From NCBI GenBank assembly GCA_051747965.1, contig JBNJGS010000001.1, positions 41,422 to 105,421 of the forward strand: 64,000 nucleotides of DNA. The letters run 5' to 3'. Shown here one piece after another: positions 42,496 to 51,374 of the stretch. The first letter of the stretch is position 1, and every line of letters begins with the position of its first letter. The stretch comes from JAQIBY01 sp051747965 (GTDB lineage Bacteria > Bacteroidota > Bacteroidia > Bacteroidales > ML635J-15). A program made the translations under genes and the position numbers. The notes under the pieces were generated by a model that searched no databases, had not been told where the DNA came from, and saw nothing but the letters and a program-made list of their open reading frames with translations.

Positions 42496-43773
42496 ATGTT
42501 AAACATAAAGACCATCAGAGACAATAAATCTCTGCTTATTGAGCGATTAAAAATCAAGAATTTTGATGCTGCGGAAATCATTGAAGATCTTTTACAGACA
42601 GATGAAGAACGCAAGAAGCTGCAGTCAGAAAATGACAAACTTCTGGCAGAGCAAAAGCAGATATCAAAATCTATTGGTCAGTTATTTAAGGAAGGCAAAG
42701 CTGAAGAGGCCAACGCAGCCAGGCAAAAGACCGGTGAATTGAAGGGTAAAATCCAGGACAACACCCAAAAACTCAAGGAGCTGGAAGAAAAGCAAAGCAA
42801 ATTGCTTTCAGATATACCAAACATTCCTCATGAAACGGTCAGGGCCGGAAAATCTGACGAAGACAATGAAGAGGTTTCAAGGCATGGTAAAATCAGCGAA
42901 CCGGAAATCAAGAAGCCACACTGGGAAACCATCAGTGAATATGACATCATTGATTTTGACATGGGAAACAAAATCACAGGTGCCGGTTTTCCTGTTTACA
43001 AGGGTAAAGGAGCAAAATTGCAGCGTTCTTTGATAAGCTTCTTTCTGGATGAAGGGGAAAAAGCCGGCTATGAAGAAGTTTTGCCCCCTCTGCTTGTAAA
43101 TGAAGCCAGTGGCTTTGGCACAGGCCAGCTACCCGATAAGGACGGACAGATGTACGAGGTAAAAGAGGACAAGTATTATCTTATTCCCACTGCCGAAGTA
43201 CCTGTTACCAATATTTACCGTGATGAGATTCTGGCTGCAGATGACTTGCCATCAAAACGCATGGCCTATTCTGCCTGTTTCAGGCGTGAAGCCGGCAGCT
43301 GGGGTTCACATGTACGCGGTCTCAACCGTCTGCATCAGTTTGATAAAGTAGAAATAGTCCGTGTGGAGGCGCCGGAAAAATCCTATGCAGCCCTGGAAGA
43401 CATGAAAAAGCATGTTGCGGGCTTACTAGAAAAACTTGAGCTTCCCTACCGCATTCTCAGGCTTTGTGGCGGAGACCTCAGTTTTACATCCGCGCTCACT
43501 TTTGATTTTGAAGTGTATTCTGCCGGGCAGGATCGATGGCTTGAAGTCAGCTCAGTTTCCAATTTTGAGGATTATCAGGCCAACAGGCTTAAGCTCAGAT
43601 ACCGGGATCCGGACACAAAGAAACCCAGAATTGCCCACACCCTCAACGGAAGTGCACTTGCTCTTCCCAGAATTATGGCAGCCATTATTGAAAACAATTT
43701 AACGGCAAAGGGCATCGTTATACCTGAAGTCTTACGTCAGTACACCAATTTTGACATCATTGAAAGAAAATAG
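42496..43773 (+). CDS. serS: Seryl-tRNA synthetase
   Basis: This class II aminoacyl-tRNA synthetase of 425 residues charges tRNA-Ser and tRNA-Sec with serine. The N-terminal coiled-coil arm (about residues 25-105, e.g. LKGKIQDNTQKLKELEEKQ) reaches the tRNA. The catalytic core shows motif 2 as YSACFRREAGSWG, the serine pocket TAEVPVTN, and motif 3 as HTLNGSALALPRIMAAIIENN. Length and order are normal. It appears to start an operon: the next gene begins four bases after its stop. Confidence 0.97.
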   Translation: MLNIKTIRDNKSLLIERLKIKNFDAAEIIEDLLQTDEERKKLQSENDKLLAEQKQISKSIGQLFKEGKAEEANAARQKTGELKGKIQDNTQKLKELEEKQSKLLSDIPNIPHETVRAGKSDEDNEEVSRHGKISEPEIKKPHWETISEYDIIDFDMGNKITGAGFPVYKGKGAKLQRSLISFFLDEGEKAGYEEVLPPLLVNEASGFGTGQLPDKDGQMYEVKEDKYYLIPTAEVPVTNIYRDEILAADDLPSKRMAYSACFRREAGSWGSHVRGLNRLHQFDKVEIVRVEAPEKSYAALEDMKKHVAGLLEKLELPYRILRLCGGDLSFTSALTFDFEVYSAGQDRWLEVSSVSNFEDYQANRLKLRYRDPDTKKPRIAHTLNGSALALPRIMAAIIENNLTAKGIVIPEVLRQYTNFDIIERK

Positions 43774-43777
43774 CATT

Positions 43778-44344
43778 ATGAAAACAAAGGTATTTATTCT
43801 TATTGTTACGTTTACACTGGCGCTGTTTGCCTGTAAATCTGAAAAGGAGAAAGAAGCACTGAACACGCTTGGTAATTTAATTGAGCAAAACAAGTCAACT
43901 GAAGATATGCTCAACGGTGAAATTCTGGACTCCGTACTGGCATATCAGGATTCACTGGACCAGCTTCATGATGATATCACAGGAAGAAAAATTGACAAGC
44001 TTCCTGAGAATCAAAACCTGGTAACGGCTTATCATGCCACAAGCAATGCAGAAAAAATACTGGGACATTACACAAACAGATACCTGGATAAGTTCAATGA
44101 AAAAATTGAAGCTTCGAACGCCCAGCTTGAGGACCTTCGTCATGATATTGACAAGGGCTTACTGGAAGACAGTCTGATAAATGAATACATCAGCAAAGAA
44201 GATTCTGTTGTCCAGATGCTTCATCGCGGCGCCAAATCCCAGATCAGTTTTGCACGTCAGCAGTTTACGGCATACGAAAACAACAAAGAAAAGGTAAAAG
44301 AATTCATTAAGAGTCTGGAAGCAGAGAACAATTTGGATGAATAA
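43778..44344 (+). CDS. Coiled-coil lipoprotein of unknown function
   Basis: This lipoprotein of 188 residues starts at the ATG at 43778 (MKTKVFILIVTF). An upstream in-frame start at 43751 is possible but lies inside serS and would spoil the signal peptide. The lipobox is LFAC. The mature part is highly charged and almost wholly helical, with long heptad-like stretches (LDQLHDDITGRKIDKL and AQLEDLRHDIDKGLLEDSLI) and no cysteine apart from the lipid-bearing one. I do not recognise a family. It starts four bases after serS and overlaps the TPR gene by eight bases, so it is translated as part of that operon. Confidence 0.85.
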   Translation: MKTKVFILIVTFTLALFACKSEKEKEALNTLGNLIEQNKSTEDMLNGEILDSVLAYQDSLDQLHDDITGRKIDKLPENQNLVTAYHATSNAEKILGHYTNRYLDKFNEKIEASNAQLEDLRHDIDKGLLEDSLINEYISKEDSVVQMLHRGAKSQISFARQQFTAYENNKEKVKEFIKSLEAENNLDE

Positions 44345-46205
44345 AAAAACCCGGAACATACTGTCTGGATTATTTACCTGTCTTTTTCTTTTGACAGGAG
44401 AATTTGTCAGTGCTCAAAGCAAGAATCAACTGGCTTTTGAGTATTATCGCAACAATGAATTTGATAAGGCGGCCACACTGTTTTTGGAGTTGTACGAGAA
44501 CAGAAACAACCAGCATTACAGAAATTATTATATCCAGAGTCTTGTCAAGGATGGTGATCTGGAAAGTGCAGAGAAGTTTATTAAGGAGGAATTGAGACGA
44601 TACAAAAACGATCTTGGACTTCAGATTGAACAGGCATATATCTGGGAAGAGCAAGGCAAAACAGAAAAGGCAAATAAAGCCTATCAGGAGATCATCGAAA
44701 ATGAAACTCTCAGCAAGCAGGCGGTAACAAGTCTGGCAAACAATTTCATGCAAAAGCGCAAATTTGATTTGGCTGAGCAGACTTATCTTTCCGGCCAGGA
44801 AAACATCAGCAATGAAAATTTTTATTATCAGCTGGCCAATCTGTATGCCATACAACGGAAACACAAAGAAATGACAGAGGCCTATATGGATTTGCTTGCA
44901 GACAATCCGTCATACCTGACCAATGTTCAGACCAGGTTACAGCGCCTTGCAGCCCGTGATATTGACGAAAGTCTAAATCCGATTCTTGAGCAGGCCCTGA
45001 TCAGGCGCATACAGAACAATCCCGACAAAACTGTTTTTTCAGAAATGCTTATTTGGCAGTACGTGCAGACGGGTCAGTATGATGCGGCCAAAAATCAGGC
45101 CATTGCACTTGACAGGCGCCGTGACGAACAAGGCAAACGCCTGTACGAGCTTGGCAAAATGGCCAGCAAGAATGACAAAAAAGAAGTTGCCGCCGACTGT
45201 TTTGAGTATGTTTACCAATTTGGCAGGACATCCCCATATTATTTTGCTTCAAAGCTGATAGAATTGTCGGACACTTACACCGCATTACGTCAGGAAAATC
45301 ATGTTGACAATCAGCTGGCTGCTGATCTTGCCGAAGACATAAAAAAAGTCCGTGCTGAAGCTCCCCGCAAGCTTCATTATCAGCTCACTGTCTTACTGGT
45401 TAGAATTCAGGCCTTTTATCTTGACAAGGGAGATCATGCCCTGCTGGAGATTGATTCCATTCTTAATACCGGCCGTCTGGATAAGTCGGAGCGAAGTGAG
45501 ATAGAGTTGTTGCGTGGAGACATCAATCTCATCAATGATAATCCCTGGGAAGCCAGCCTGATATATGCAAAAATTGAACAGGACAACAAGGACAATCCGC
45601 TTGGTTCAGAGGCCAAATTCAGAAAAGCAAAAATGGCTTATTACACAGGCCAGTTTGAATGGGCCAAAGCACAATTGGATGTTTTAAAAGCCAGCACCAG
45701 CAAGTTAATTGCCAATGATGCTTTTGAGCTGAGTTTGTTTATTAAGCAAAATGTCATGGAGGACAGTCTCGAAAGTGCCATGAAGTTGTTTTCCCGTGCT
45801 GACCTGCATGAGTTCAAGCACAATTTTGACAGTGCCCTGATGGTACTGGATACAATTCTGGAGAAATTTCCTGCTGATGAATTAACAGATGATGTTCTGT
45901 TTCGGAAGGGTCGCATCAAGGCCACTCTGGGAGAATATGAAAGTGCTGTTGACCTGTATAATCAGGTTGTAAGTGATCACAGCTGGGGCATGCTTGCTGA
46001 CAATGCTTTGATTGCTATGGGCAAATTACAGGAGGAAAAACTAAACAAACCGGAAGCAGCCATGGAAAGCTTTAAACAAATTTTACTACATCATCCCGGC
46101 AGCATATTTGTTACTGAAGCCAGGGAATCTGTCCGAAGGCTCCGGGGTGACAAAGCAGGCTCAGGCGGAGAAATAAACATCCCAGAACCCGGCAGGGATG
46201 AGTAA
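44337..46205 (+). CDS. Secreted tetratricopeptide-repeat protein
   Basis: This protein of 622 residues is exported by a signal peptide (LFTCLFLLTGEFVSAQ) and consists mainly of TPR helices along its whole length. Clear units are NEFDKAATLFLELYE, GKTEKANKAYQEIIE, GQYDAAKNQAIALDRR and EYESAVDLYNQVV, followed by a C-terminal unit with PEAAMESFKQILLHHPGSIF. It should act in the periplasm as a protein-protein scaffold. No enzymatic domain is visible. It overlaps both neighbours by eight bases, so it is tightly coupled to the preceding lipoprotein and the following transporter. The pair may act together in the envelope. Confidence 0.88.
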   Translation: MNKKTRNILSGLFTCLFLLTGEFVSAQSKNQLAFEYYRNNEFDKAATLFLELYENRNNQHYRNYYIQSLVKDGDLESAEKFIKEELRRYKNDLGLQIEQAYIWEEQGKTEKANKAYQEIIENETLSKQAVTSLANNFMQKRKFDLAEQTYLSGQENISNENFYYQLANLYAIQRKHKEMTEAYMDLLADNPSYLTNVQTRLQRLAARDIDESLNPILEQALIRRIQNNPDKTVFSEMLIWQYVQTGQYDAAKNQAIALDRRRDEQGKRLYELGKMASKNDKKEVAADCFEYVYQFGRTSPYYFASKLIELSDTYTALRQENHVDNQLAADLAEDIKKVRAEAPRKLHYQLTVLLVRIQAFYLDKGDHALLEIDSILNTGRLDKSERSEIELLRGDINLINDNPWEASLIYAKIEQDNKDNPLGSEAKFRKAKMAYYTGQFEWAKAQLDVLKASTSKLIANDAFELSLFIKQNVMEDSLESAMKLFSRADLHEFKHNFDSALMVLDTILEKFPADELTDDVLFRKGRIKATLGEYESAVDLYNQVVSDHSWGMLADNALIAMGKLQEEKLNKPEAAMESFKQILLHHPGSIFVTEARESVRRLRGDKAGSGGEINIPEPGRDE

Positions 46206-47085
46206 TCAGGGCAAGGCCATATTGTTTGCCCTATTATCCGTTTTATGCTGGTCAACTGTAGCACCGGCATTCAAACTTGCCCTCAATGAGATTTCTGTTT
46301 TGCAGGTACTCACCATTTCTTCCGGTGTAGCAGCTTTGACTTTACTCATCTTACTGAGTTTTCGCGGTCAGTTAAAAGAGCTTAAAACCCTTCGTATGGC
46401 TGACTTTTGGTGGTCATTATTGTTTGCCGGCATCAATCCCGTTGTATATTATCTGGTCTTGTTCACCGCTTATGACAGATTGCCTGCACAAATTGCCCAG
46501 CCTTTGAATTACACCTGGCCTGTGATGCTCAGCCTGCTTGCCATTCCCTTTTTGAAGCAAAAATTACCATGGAAGGCTTTGCTGGCCCTGCTGATAAGTT
46601 TTGCCGGAGTCATTGTTATTTCCTTACAGAATGAATCCAACACCGGGCTTGAGACAGACGGTCTGGGTATTTTTCTTGCTCTGGCCAGTTCTGTGGCCTG
46701 GGCTTCATACTGGCTACTGCAATTCAGAAGCCGGCTGGACAAATCATTACAATTATTTTTAAATTTTTCCATCAGTTTTATTTTGCTGATTCTCTTATCT
46801 GTGGCGACAGGGCAAAGCTTTCCTGAAGGAAAAGAAGCCTGGCTGCCATCCATATGGATAGGCGTATTTGAAATGGGCATAACCTTCTTTTTATGGATGA
46901 GTGCTTTGCAATATGCAGAAAAGACACATATTGTCAGCAACCTGGCATTTTTATCCCCATTTGTTTCACTCTTTTTCATTAACTTAGTGCTCAAAGAGCC
47001 CATTACTGTTTATACAGTTACAGGTTTAAGTTTGATTATCACAGGCATATTGTTACAGAAATATTTAAGCAGGAAACCAGCATGA
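46198..47085 (+). CDS. EamA/DMT family membrane transporter
   Basis: This inner-membrane protein of 295 residues has ten predicted transmembrane helices in two EamA halves. The first half starts with AILFALLSVLCWSTVAPAFKLAL and includes PAQIAQPLNYTWPVMLSLLAIPFL. The second starts near GIFLALASSVAWASYWLLQF and ends with SLIITGILLQKYL. Members export metabolites or amino acids; the substrate cannot be predicted. It overlaps the TPR gene by eight bases and ruvC by four, so it is part of the same transcript. Confidence 0.92.
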   Translation: MSNQGKAILFALLSVLCWSTVAPAFKLALNEISVLQVLTISSGVAALTLLILLSFRGQLKELKTLRMADFWWSLLFAGINPVVYYLVLFTAYDRLPAQIAQPLNYTWPVMLSLLAIPFLKQKLPWKALLALLISFAGVIVISLQNESNTGLETDGLGIFLALASSVAWASYWLLQFRSRLDKSLQLFLNFSISFILLILLSVATGQSFPEGKEAWLPSIWIGVFEMGITFFLWMSALQYAEKTHIVSNLAFLSPFVSLFFINLVLKEPITVYTVTGLSLIITGILLQKYLSRKPA

Positions 47086-47648
47086 GTACAGGCAGAAAAG
47101 AAAACATCATAATGGGCATTGACCCCGGGACGAGCATCATGGGCTATGCTGTAATTGCCTGTTCAGGAAAAAAGGTAAAGATGTTGAGTCTGGGGATTAT
47201 TGATTTAACCGGATATTCAGACCATTACCTGAAAATCAAGCATATTTTTGAACGCACACAAAGCCTGATAGACCAGTATCATCCTGATGAGCTGGCCATT
47301 GAAGCTCCGTTTTATGGCAAGAATGTACAATCCATGTTAAAGCTTGGCCGGGCACAGGGGGCTGCCATTTCTGCGGCTTTGTCCCGATCCATGCCTATAT
47401 TTGAATATGCTCCGAAAAAGATCAAGATGTCGATTACCGGCAATGGCAATGCCCAAAAAGAGCAGGTAGCAAATATGCTTCAGCGTATGCTTGGATATGA
47501 GAATCCACCCAGGCATCTGGATGCCACGGATGCGCTTGGTGCCGCCATGTGTCATCACTATCAAAAGCAGACGCCTATGCAAGGTAACGGCAGCAAAAGC
47601 TGGAAAGCATTTATCCGCAATAATCCAGGGAAAATAAAGGGGATGTGA
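47082..47648 (+). CDS. ruvC: Holliday junction resolvase RuvC
   Basis: This endonuclease of 188 residues cuts Holliday junctions during recombination. The RNase H-like catalytic carboxylates are all present: Asp14 in MGIDPGTSIMGY, Glu74 in AIEAPF, Asp147 and Asp150 in HLDATDALGAA. A later start at Met11 would give the more common length, but the ATGA overlap with the transporter favours the first ATG. It is the last gene of the serS run and is followed by an inverted repeat that may be a weak terminator. ruvA and ruvB are not nearby. Confidence 0.95.
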   Translation: MSTGRKENIIMGIDPGTSIMGYAVIACSGKKVKMLSLGIIDLTGYSDHYLKIKHIFERTQSLIDQYHPDELAIEAPFYGKNVQSMLKLGRAQGAAISAALSRSMPIFEYAPKKIKMSITGNGNAQKEQVANMLQRMLGYENPPRHLDATDALGAAMCHHYQKQTPMQGNGSKSWKAFIRNNPGKIKGM

Positions 47649-47651
47649 TCA

Positions 47652-47684
47652 GAATTCCGGGATAAGTTTCATTCCGGAATTTTG
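47652..47684 (+). terminator. Stem-loop after ruvC
   Basis: AATTCCGG (47653-47660) pairs with CCGGAATT (47674-47681) around a 13-base loop, followed by only a short T run. It is a possible weak terminator of the serS-ruvC operon. Confidence 0.5.
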
Positions 47685-47982
47685 GTGGGATAACAATTAT
47701 TCTGGTAAGCATTTTTCATACAGGTTCCGGAAAATAAGTTTAAGAAATCATTAAGAAATTTGCCGGGTTTGGTATTTTACAGGCATTTTTTTAGATGATT
47801 TTATACATGTTTTACAAAACATTTTGTTCACCATCACATGCTAAGTTGCCAGACAGGCTGTCATCAGAGGGTTTACACGTTCCATTCCCTGAAAAAAAAA
47901 TTAAAAAAAACTGCATGCTATTGTTTGAAACTCCTTAATTTTGCTGTATAAAATTGTATTTTAACAAACACGTTATACTGTC
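47685..47982 (+). other. Intergenic region upstream of korAB, with operator-like repeat and -7 box
   Basis: About 300 bases without a gene. It holds a perfect 7-2-7 inverted repeat ATGTTTT-AC-AAAACAT at 47807-47822 of unknown meaning, A-rich tracts at 47892-47910, and an exact -7 box TAATTTTG at 47936-47943. A -33 element at the expected spacing is not obvious. Transcription would start near 47950, leaving about 33 bases before korA. Confidence 0.55.
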
Positions 47983-49836
47983 ATGAGTAAAAACGGAAAA
48001 GTAATTGAACGCGAAGAAGTAGTTGTAAAGTTTGCCGGTGACTCCGGTGACGGAATGCAGCTAACGGGCACCCAGTTTTCTGATGCCTCAGCTTCTTTGG
48101 GTAATGATCTTTCAACCTTTCCTGATTTCCCGTCAGAAATCAGGGCGCCACAAGGTACCCTGGCCGGTGTATCCGGATTTCAGGTACGAATCGGCACAAA
48201 GGACATTGAAACGCCGGGCGATCTGGCTGATGTTTTGGTTGCGATGAATCCCGCAGCCTTAAAGTCTAACCTAAAATGGGTCAAACCAGGTGCAACCATT
48301 ATTATCGACATTGATAATTTTGACAATAAGCACTATAAAAAAGCCGGATTTGTTGAAGATCCGCTTGGTGATGGTTCAGTTGAAGGCTACAACATTATCA
48401 AAGCTCCAATAACTCAGCTCACGCGGGCAACCATTCGTGAGCTTAACATTGGCCTTGATAACAAAACAGCAGACAAGGCCAAGAATCAGTTTGTCATGGG
48501 CATACTGTTTTGGTTATTCAACCGGAATCTTGAAAACGGCAAAGAATTTATCCGGCAAAAATTTGCCAAAAAGCCTAAGCTTGTTGAAGCAAACATAGCT
48601 GTTCTCAATGGTGGCTACCATTATGCCGAGACAATTGAGGCCTTATCTACAACATTTCAGATAAAGCCGTCAGATGAGCGAAAGGGTACATTTCGTCAGA
48701 TCACTGGTAATGTTGCCACCAGCTGGGGTCTTATTGCCGGCGCAGAAAAAGCAGGAAAGCCATTATTTCTGGGTTCCTATCCCATTACTCCGGCATCGGA
48801 GATATTGCAGGAGTTATCCAACCGCAAGGACATGGGAGTTAAGACATTCCAGGCGGAAGATGAAATTGCCGGTGTAATTACCGCCATTGGTGCAAGTTTC
48901 ACAGGCAATCTGGGAGCTACGAGCACATCAGGACCGGGTCTTGCATTAAAAGCTGAGGCACTGGGTCTGGCTGTTATGACTGAATTACCTCTGGTAGTGG
49001 TTAATGTACAGCGCGGAGGCCCTTCAACAGGTCTCCCCACCAAGCCGGAACAATCAGATCTGCTTCAGGCACTGTACGGCAGAAACGGTGAAAGTCCGAT
49101 ACCGGTTATTGCAGCCACCTCCCCTGGCAATTGTTTTCATTATGCCTTTGAGGCCAGTCGTATCGCCATTGAGCATATGACACCTGTAATTTTGCTGACT
49201 GACGGATACCTTGCCAATGGCACAGAGCTCTGGAAAATCCCTGATATGGATGACATTCCTGCCATCAATGCCCCTGATGTTGAAGACAAGGACCCGAATT
49301 ATGAACCCTACCGCAGGGATCCTGAAAAGCTGAACCGTGACTGGGCAGTTCCCGGTCAAAAAGGTCTCAGACACCGAGTAGGCGGACTTGAGAAAGCCGA
49401 TGTTACAGGAGAAGTTTCACATGATCCCTATAACCATCAGCGAATGACAGAGTTGCGCCAGCAGAAAGTTGAACGCATTGCCAAATATATTCCTGAGCAG
49501 GAGATATATGGCAGTGAAGAAGGTGGTGATCTTCTTGTTGTCGGATGGGGAGGCACATACGGTGCCTTACATACAGCGGTAAAAGAATTGCGTGATCAGG
49601 GCAAAGACATCAGTCTGGCTCAGTTCAACTATATTTATCCGCTGCCGGAAAATACAGAAGAAGTATTCAGTAAGTTTAAGAAGATACTGGTATGCGAGAT
49701 TAATATGGGACAATTTGCTCATTATCTGAGATCCCACCTCCCACAATTCACATATTTACAACACAACAAAGTTCAGGGACTGCCATTCTACATCTCTGAA
49801 CTGAAAGAAAAATTCACTGAAATTCTGGAGGGCTAA
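47983..49836 (+). CDS. korA: 2-oxoacid:ferredoxin oxidoreductase, alpha subunit (fused gamma-alpha)
   Basis: This subunit of 617 residues belongs to a CoA-dependent 2-oxoacid:ferredoxin oxidoreductase, most like 2-oxoglutarate oxidoreductase. The N-terminal 200 residues are the gamma domain (VKFAGDSGDGMQLTG and PDFPSEIRAPQGT). The alpha domain follows with GSYPITPASEILQEL and TSTSGPGLALKAEALG, and a C-terminal domain with VVGWGGTYGAL. It makes acyl-CoA and reduced ferredoxin, giving a source of low-potential electrons for ferredoxin-linked complexes. It is followed after five bases by korB. No separate ferredoxin (delta) subunit is encoded here. Confidence 0.93.
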   Translation: MSKNGKVIEREEVVVKFAGDSGDGMQLTGTQFSDASASLGNDLSTFPDFPSEIRAPQGTLAGVSGFQVRIGTKDIETPGDLADVLVAMNPAALKSNLKWVKPGATIIIDIDNFDNKHYKKAGFVEDPLGDGSVEGYNIIKAPITQLTRATIRELNIGLDNKTADKAKNQFVMGILFWLFNRNLENGKEFIRQKFAKKPKLVEANIAVLNGGYHYAETIEALSTTFQIKPSDERKGTFRQITGNVATSWGLIAGAEKAGKPLFLGSYPITPASEILQELSNRKDMGVKTFQAEDEIAGVITAIGASFTGNLGATSTSGPGLALKAEALGLAVMTELPLVVVNVQRGGPSTGLPTKPEQSDLLQALYGRNGESPIPVIAATSPGNCFHYAFEASRIAIEHMTPVILLTDGYLANGTELWKIPDMDDIPAINAPDVEDKDPNYEPYRRDPEKLNRDWAVPGQKGLRHRVGGLEKADVTGEVSHDPYNHQRMTELRQQKVERIAKYIPEQEIYGSEEGGDLLVVGWGGTYGALHTAVKELRDQGKDISLAQFNYIYPLPENTEEVFSKFKKILVCEINMGQFAHYLRSHLPQFTYLQHNKVQGLPFYISELKEKFTEILEG

Positions 49837-49841
49837 TTATT

Positions 49842-50861
49842 ATGGAAGACAAACAAAAACTCACAAAAAAAGATTTCGTTGTTGACGGGCCCGTAAAATG
49901 GTGTGCCGGCTGCGGCGCTTTCAGCATATTATCATCCATACAAAATGCATTGCCGGAGATGGGGAAAGATATTGAAGACTTTGTCTTTGTATCCGGAATC
50001 GGCTGTTCATCACGTTTCCCCTATTATATGGAAACATATGGATTTCATGGGCTGCACGGAAGAGCATCAGCCCTTGCGTCGGGGATGAAAACTGCCAATC
50101 CCAAATTGTCAATTTGGCAAATTACCGGTGATGGGGATGCTATGGCTATCGGTGGCAACCACTTTATCCACATGATACGGCGTAATATTGATATCAATGT
50201 GCTTTTGTTCAACAACAAAATCTACGGACTCACCAAGGGACAGTATTCTCCAACCACGCCAAAAGGTTCAATAACCAAAACATCTCCTCACGGGACCATT
50301 GAAAATCCGTTTAATCCGGGAGAGTTAACCATGGGAGCGCAGGGTACGTTCTTTGCCAGATTGCTGGATAAAGAGCCCAAAATGATGAAAAACGTATTTA
50401 TCGAGGCGGAGAAACACAAAGGAACATCCATTATGGAAATCCTTCAGAATTGTGTAATCTTCAACAATGCTGTCCATGAAAGTATTGCAGGCAAAGACGT
50501 GCGTGGTGACCGTACCATTTACCTTGAGCATGGTAAACCAATGCTTTTTGGTAAGGAAAAAGAAAAAGGCCTTGTGATAAAAGAAGGCAAACTTGCAGTA
50601 GTTAAACTGGGCGAAAACGGAATCAGTACAGATGATATTCTGATACATGATGCCCATAATCCCGATCCCAATGTTCACTATATGCTTAGCCGGATGACCT
50701 ATCCGGAATTCCCGGTTGCCCTCGGCATTATCCGTTCGGTAAATGATGGTGACACTTACGACCAGTTGCTTGAGCAGCAGGTAGATTATGAGAAAAAAGA
50801 AAGTAAATTCAACAATATGAATGACTTGCTTAACTCAGGCAAAGTATTTAAGCTTGAATAA
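49842..50861 (+). CDS. korB: 2-oxoacid:ferredoxin oxidoreductase, beta subunit
   Basis: This TPP-binding subunit of 339 residues has cluster cysteines in WCAGCGAF (Cys21, Cys24) and at SGIGCSSRFP (Cys55). The TPP motif starts at GDGDAMAIGGNH (96-107) and continues to LLFNNKIYGLTKGQYSPTTP. It pairs with the alpha subunit immediately upstream and transfers electrons from TPP to the [4Fe-4S] cluster and on to ferredoxin. Length and motifs match the two-subunit KorAB type. A strong terminator follows, so korAB is a two-gene operon. Confidence 0.95.
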   Translation: MEDKQKLTKKDFVVDGPVKWCAGCGAFSILSSIQNALPEMGKDIEDFVFVSGIGCSSRFPYYMETYGFHGLHGRASALASGMKTANPKLSIWQITGDGDAMAIGGNHFIHMIRRNIDINVLLFNNKIYGLTKGQYSPTTPKGSITKTSPHGTIENPFNPGELTMGAQGTFFARLLDKEPKMMKNVFIEAEKHKGTSIMEILQNCVIFNNAVHESIAGKDVRGDRTIYLEHGKPMLFGKEKEKGLVIKEGKLAVVKLGENGISTDDILIHDAHNPDPNVHYMLSRMTYPEFPVALGIIRSVNDGDTYDQLLEQQVDYEKKESKFNNMNDLLNSGKVFKLE

Positions 50862-50891
50862 GGAAAAAATAACCAGCAGAAAACATAGATT

Positions 50892-50924
50892 AAGAGGTTG
50901 TCGTTCATGGCAACCTCTTTTTGC
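50892..50924 (+). terminator. Rho-independent terminator of korAB
   Basis: AAGAGGTTG (50892-50900) pairs with CAACCTCTT (50911-50919) around a ten-base loop and is followed by T. It lies 30 bases after korB. Confidence 0.9.
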
Positions 50925-50972
50925 ATATAATATGCAGCATAATCTTAAATGCTTTTCTTATATTCGTTGATT

Positions 50973-51365
50973 ATGATAAAGAAAATCAGCATACCTGTTT
51001 GCATGCTGGCAGCACTGCTCTTATTTTCTGCCTGTGACACACCATACAGCGATGCAAAAAAAATGCACAGGAGACAGAAAGTATTGCTTGCGTATCAGCA
51101 AAAGGCTGTCAGGGATTCTGTGTTGACCGATGAGGAAATCAACAGGATGCTGGAAGCATACAAAGAAAATCTGGGTTTTAACAGAAATATATCCATGAAA
51201 TACAAAACAGATACTACAGGCATGGCTTCCTATATGGAGCATTTGAATGCAATGAATCAGAACCTGGATGAGCACTATACTACAGTCAATAAAAAACTGA
51301 AAGCAAGTGAAGGATATGATGAGTTCAGAAAAAAACTGCTTGAATTATATTTTGGAAAACAATAA
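50973..51365 (+). CDS. Small lipoprotein of unknown function (1)
   Basis: This lipoprotein of 130 residues uses the ATG at 50973 (MIKKISIPVCMLAALLLFSACD); an upstream in-frame ATG at 50949 would add eight residues before the signal. The lipobox is FSAC. The mature part is helical and charged. It contains DSVLTDEEINRMLEAYKENL, which recurs in the next gene, so the two look like diverged relatives. I know no named family. It starts about 110 bases after korB, beyond a terminator, and ends nine bases before its relative; the two form an operon. Confidence 0.8.
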   Translation: MIKKISIPVCMLAALLLFSACDTPYSDAKKMHRRQKVLLAYQQKAVRDSVLTDEEINRMLEAYKENLGFNRNISMKYKTDTTGMASYMEHLNAMNQNLDEHYTTVNKKLKASEGYDEFRKKLLELYFGKQ

Positions 51366-51374
51366 GCTGAGAAC

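Noticed and set aside
47951..47967. Rex-like site upstream of korA (TTGTATTTTAACAA)
   Set aside because: Only the right half fits and the spacing between halves is too short for the 18-base consensus.
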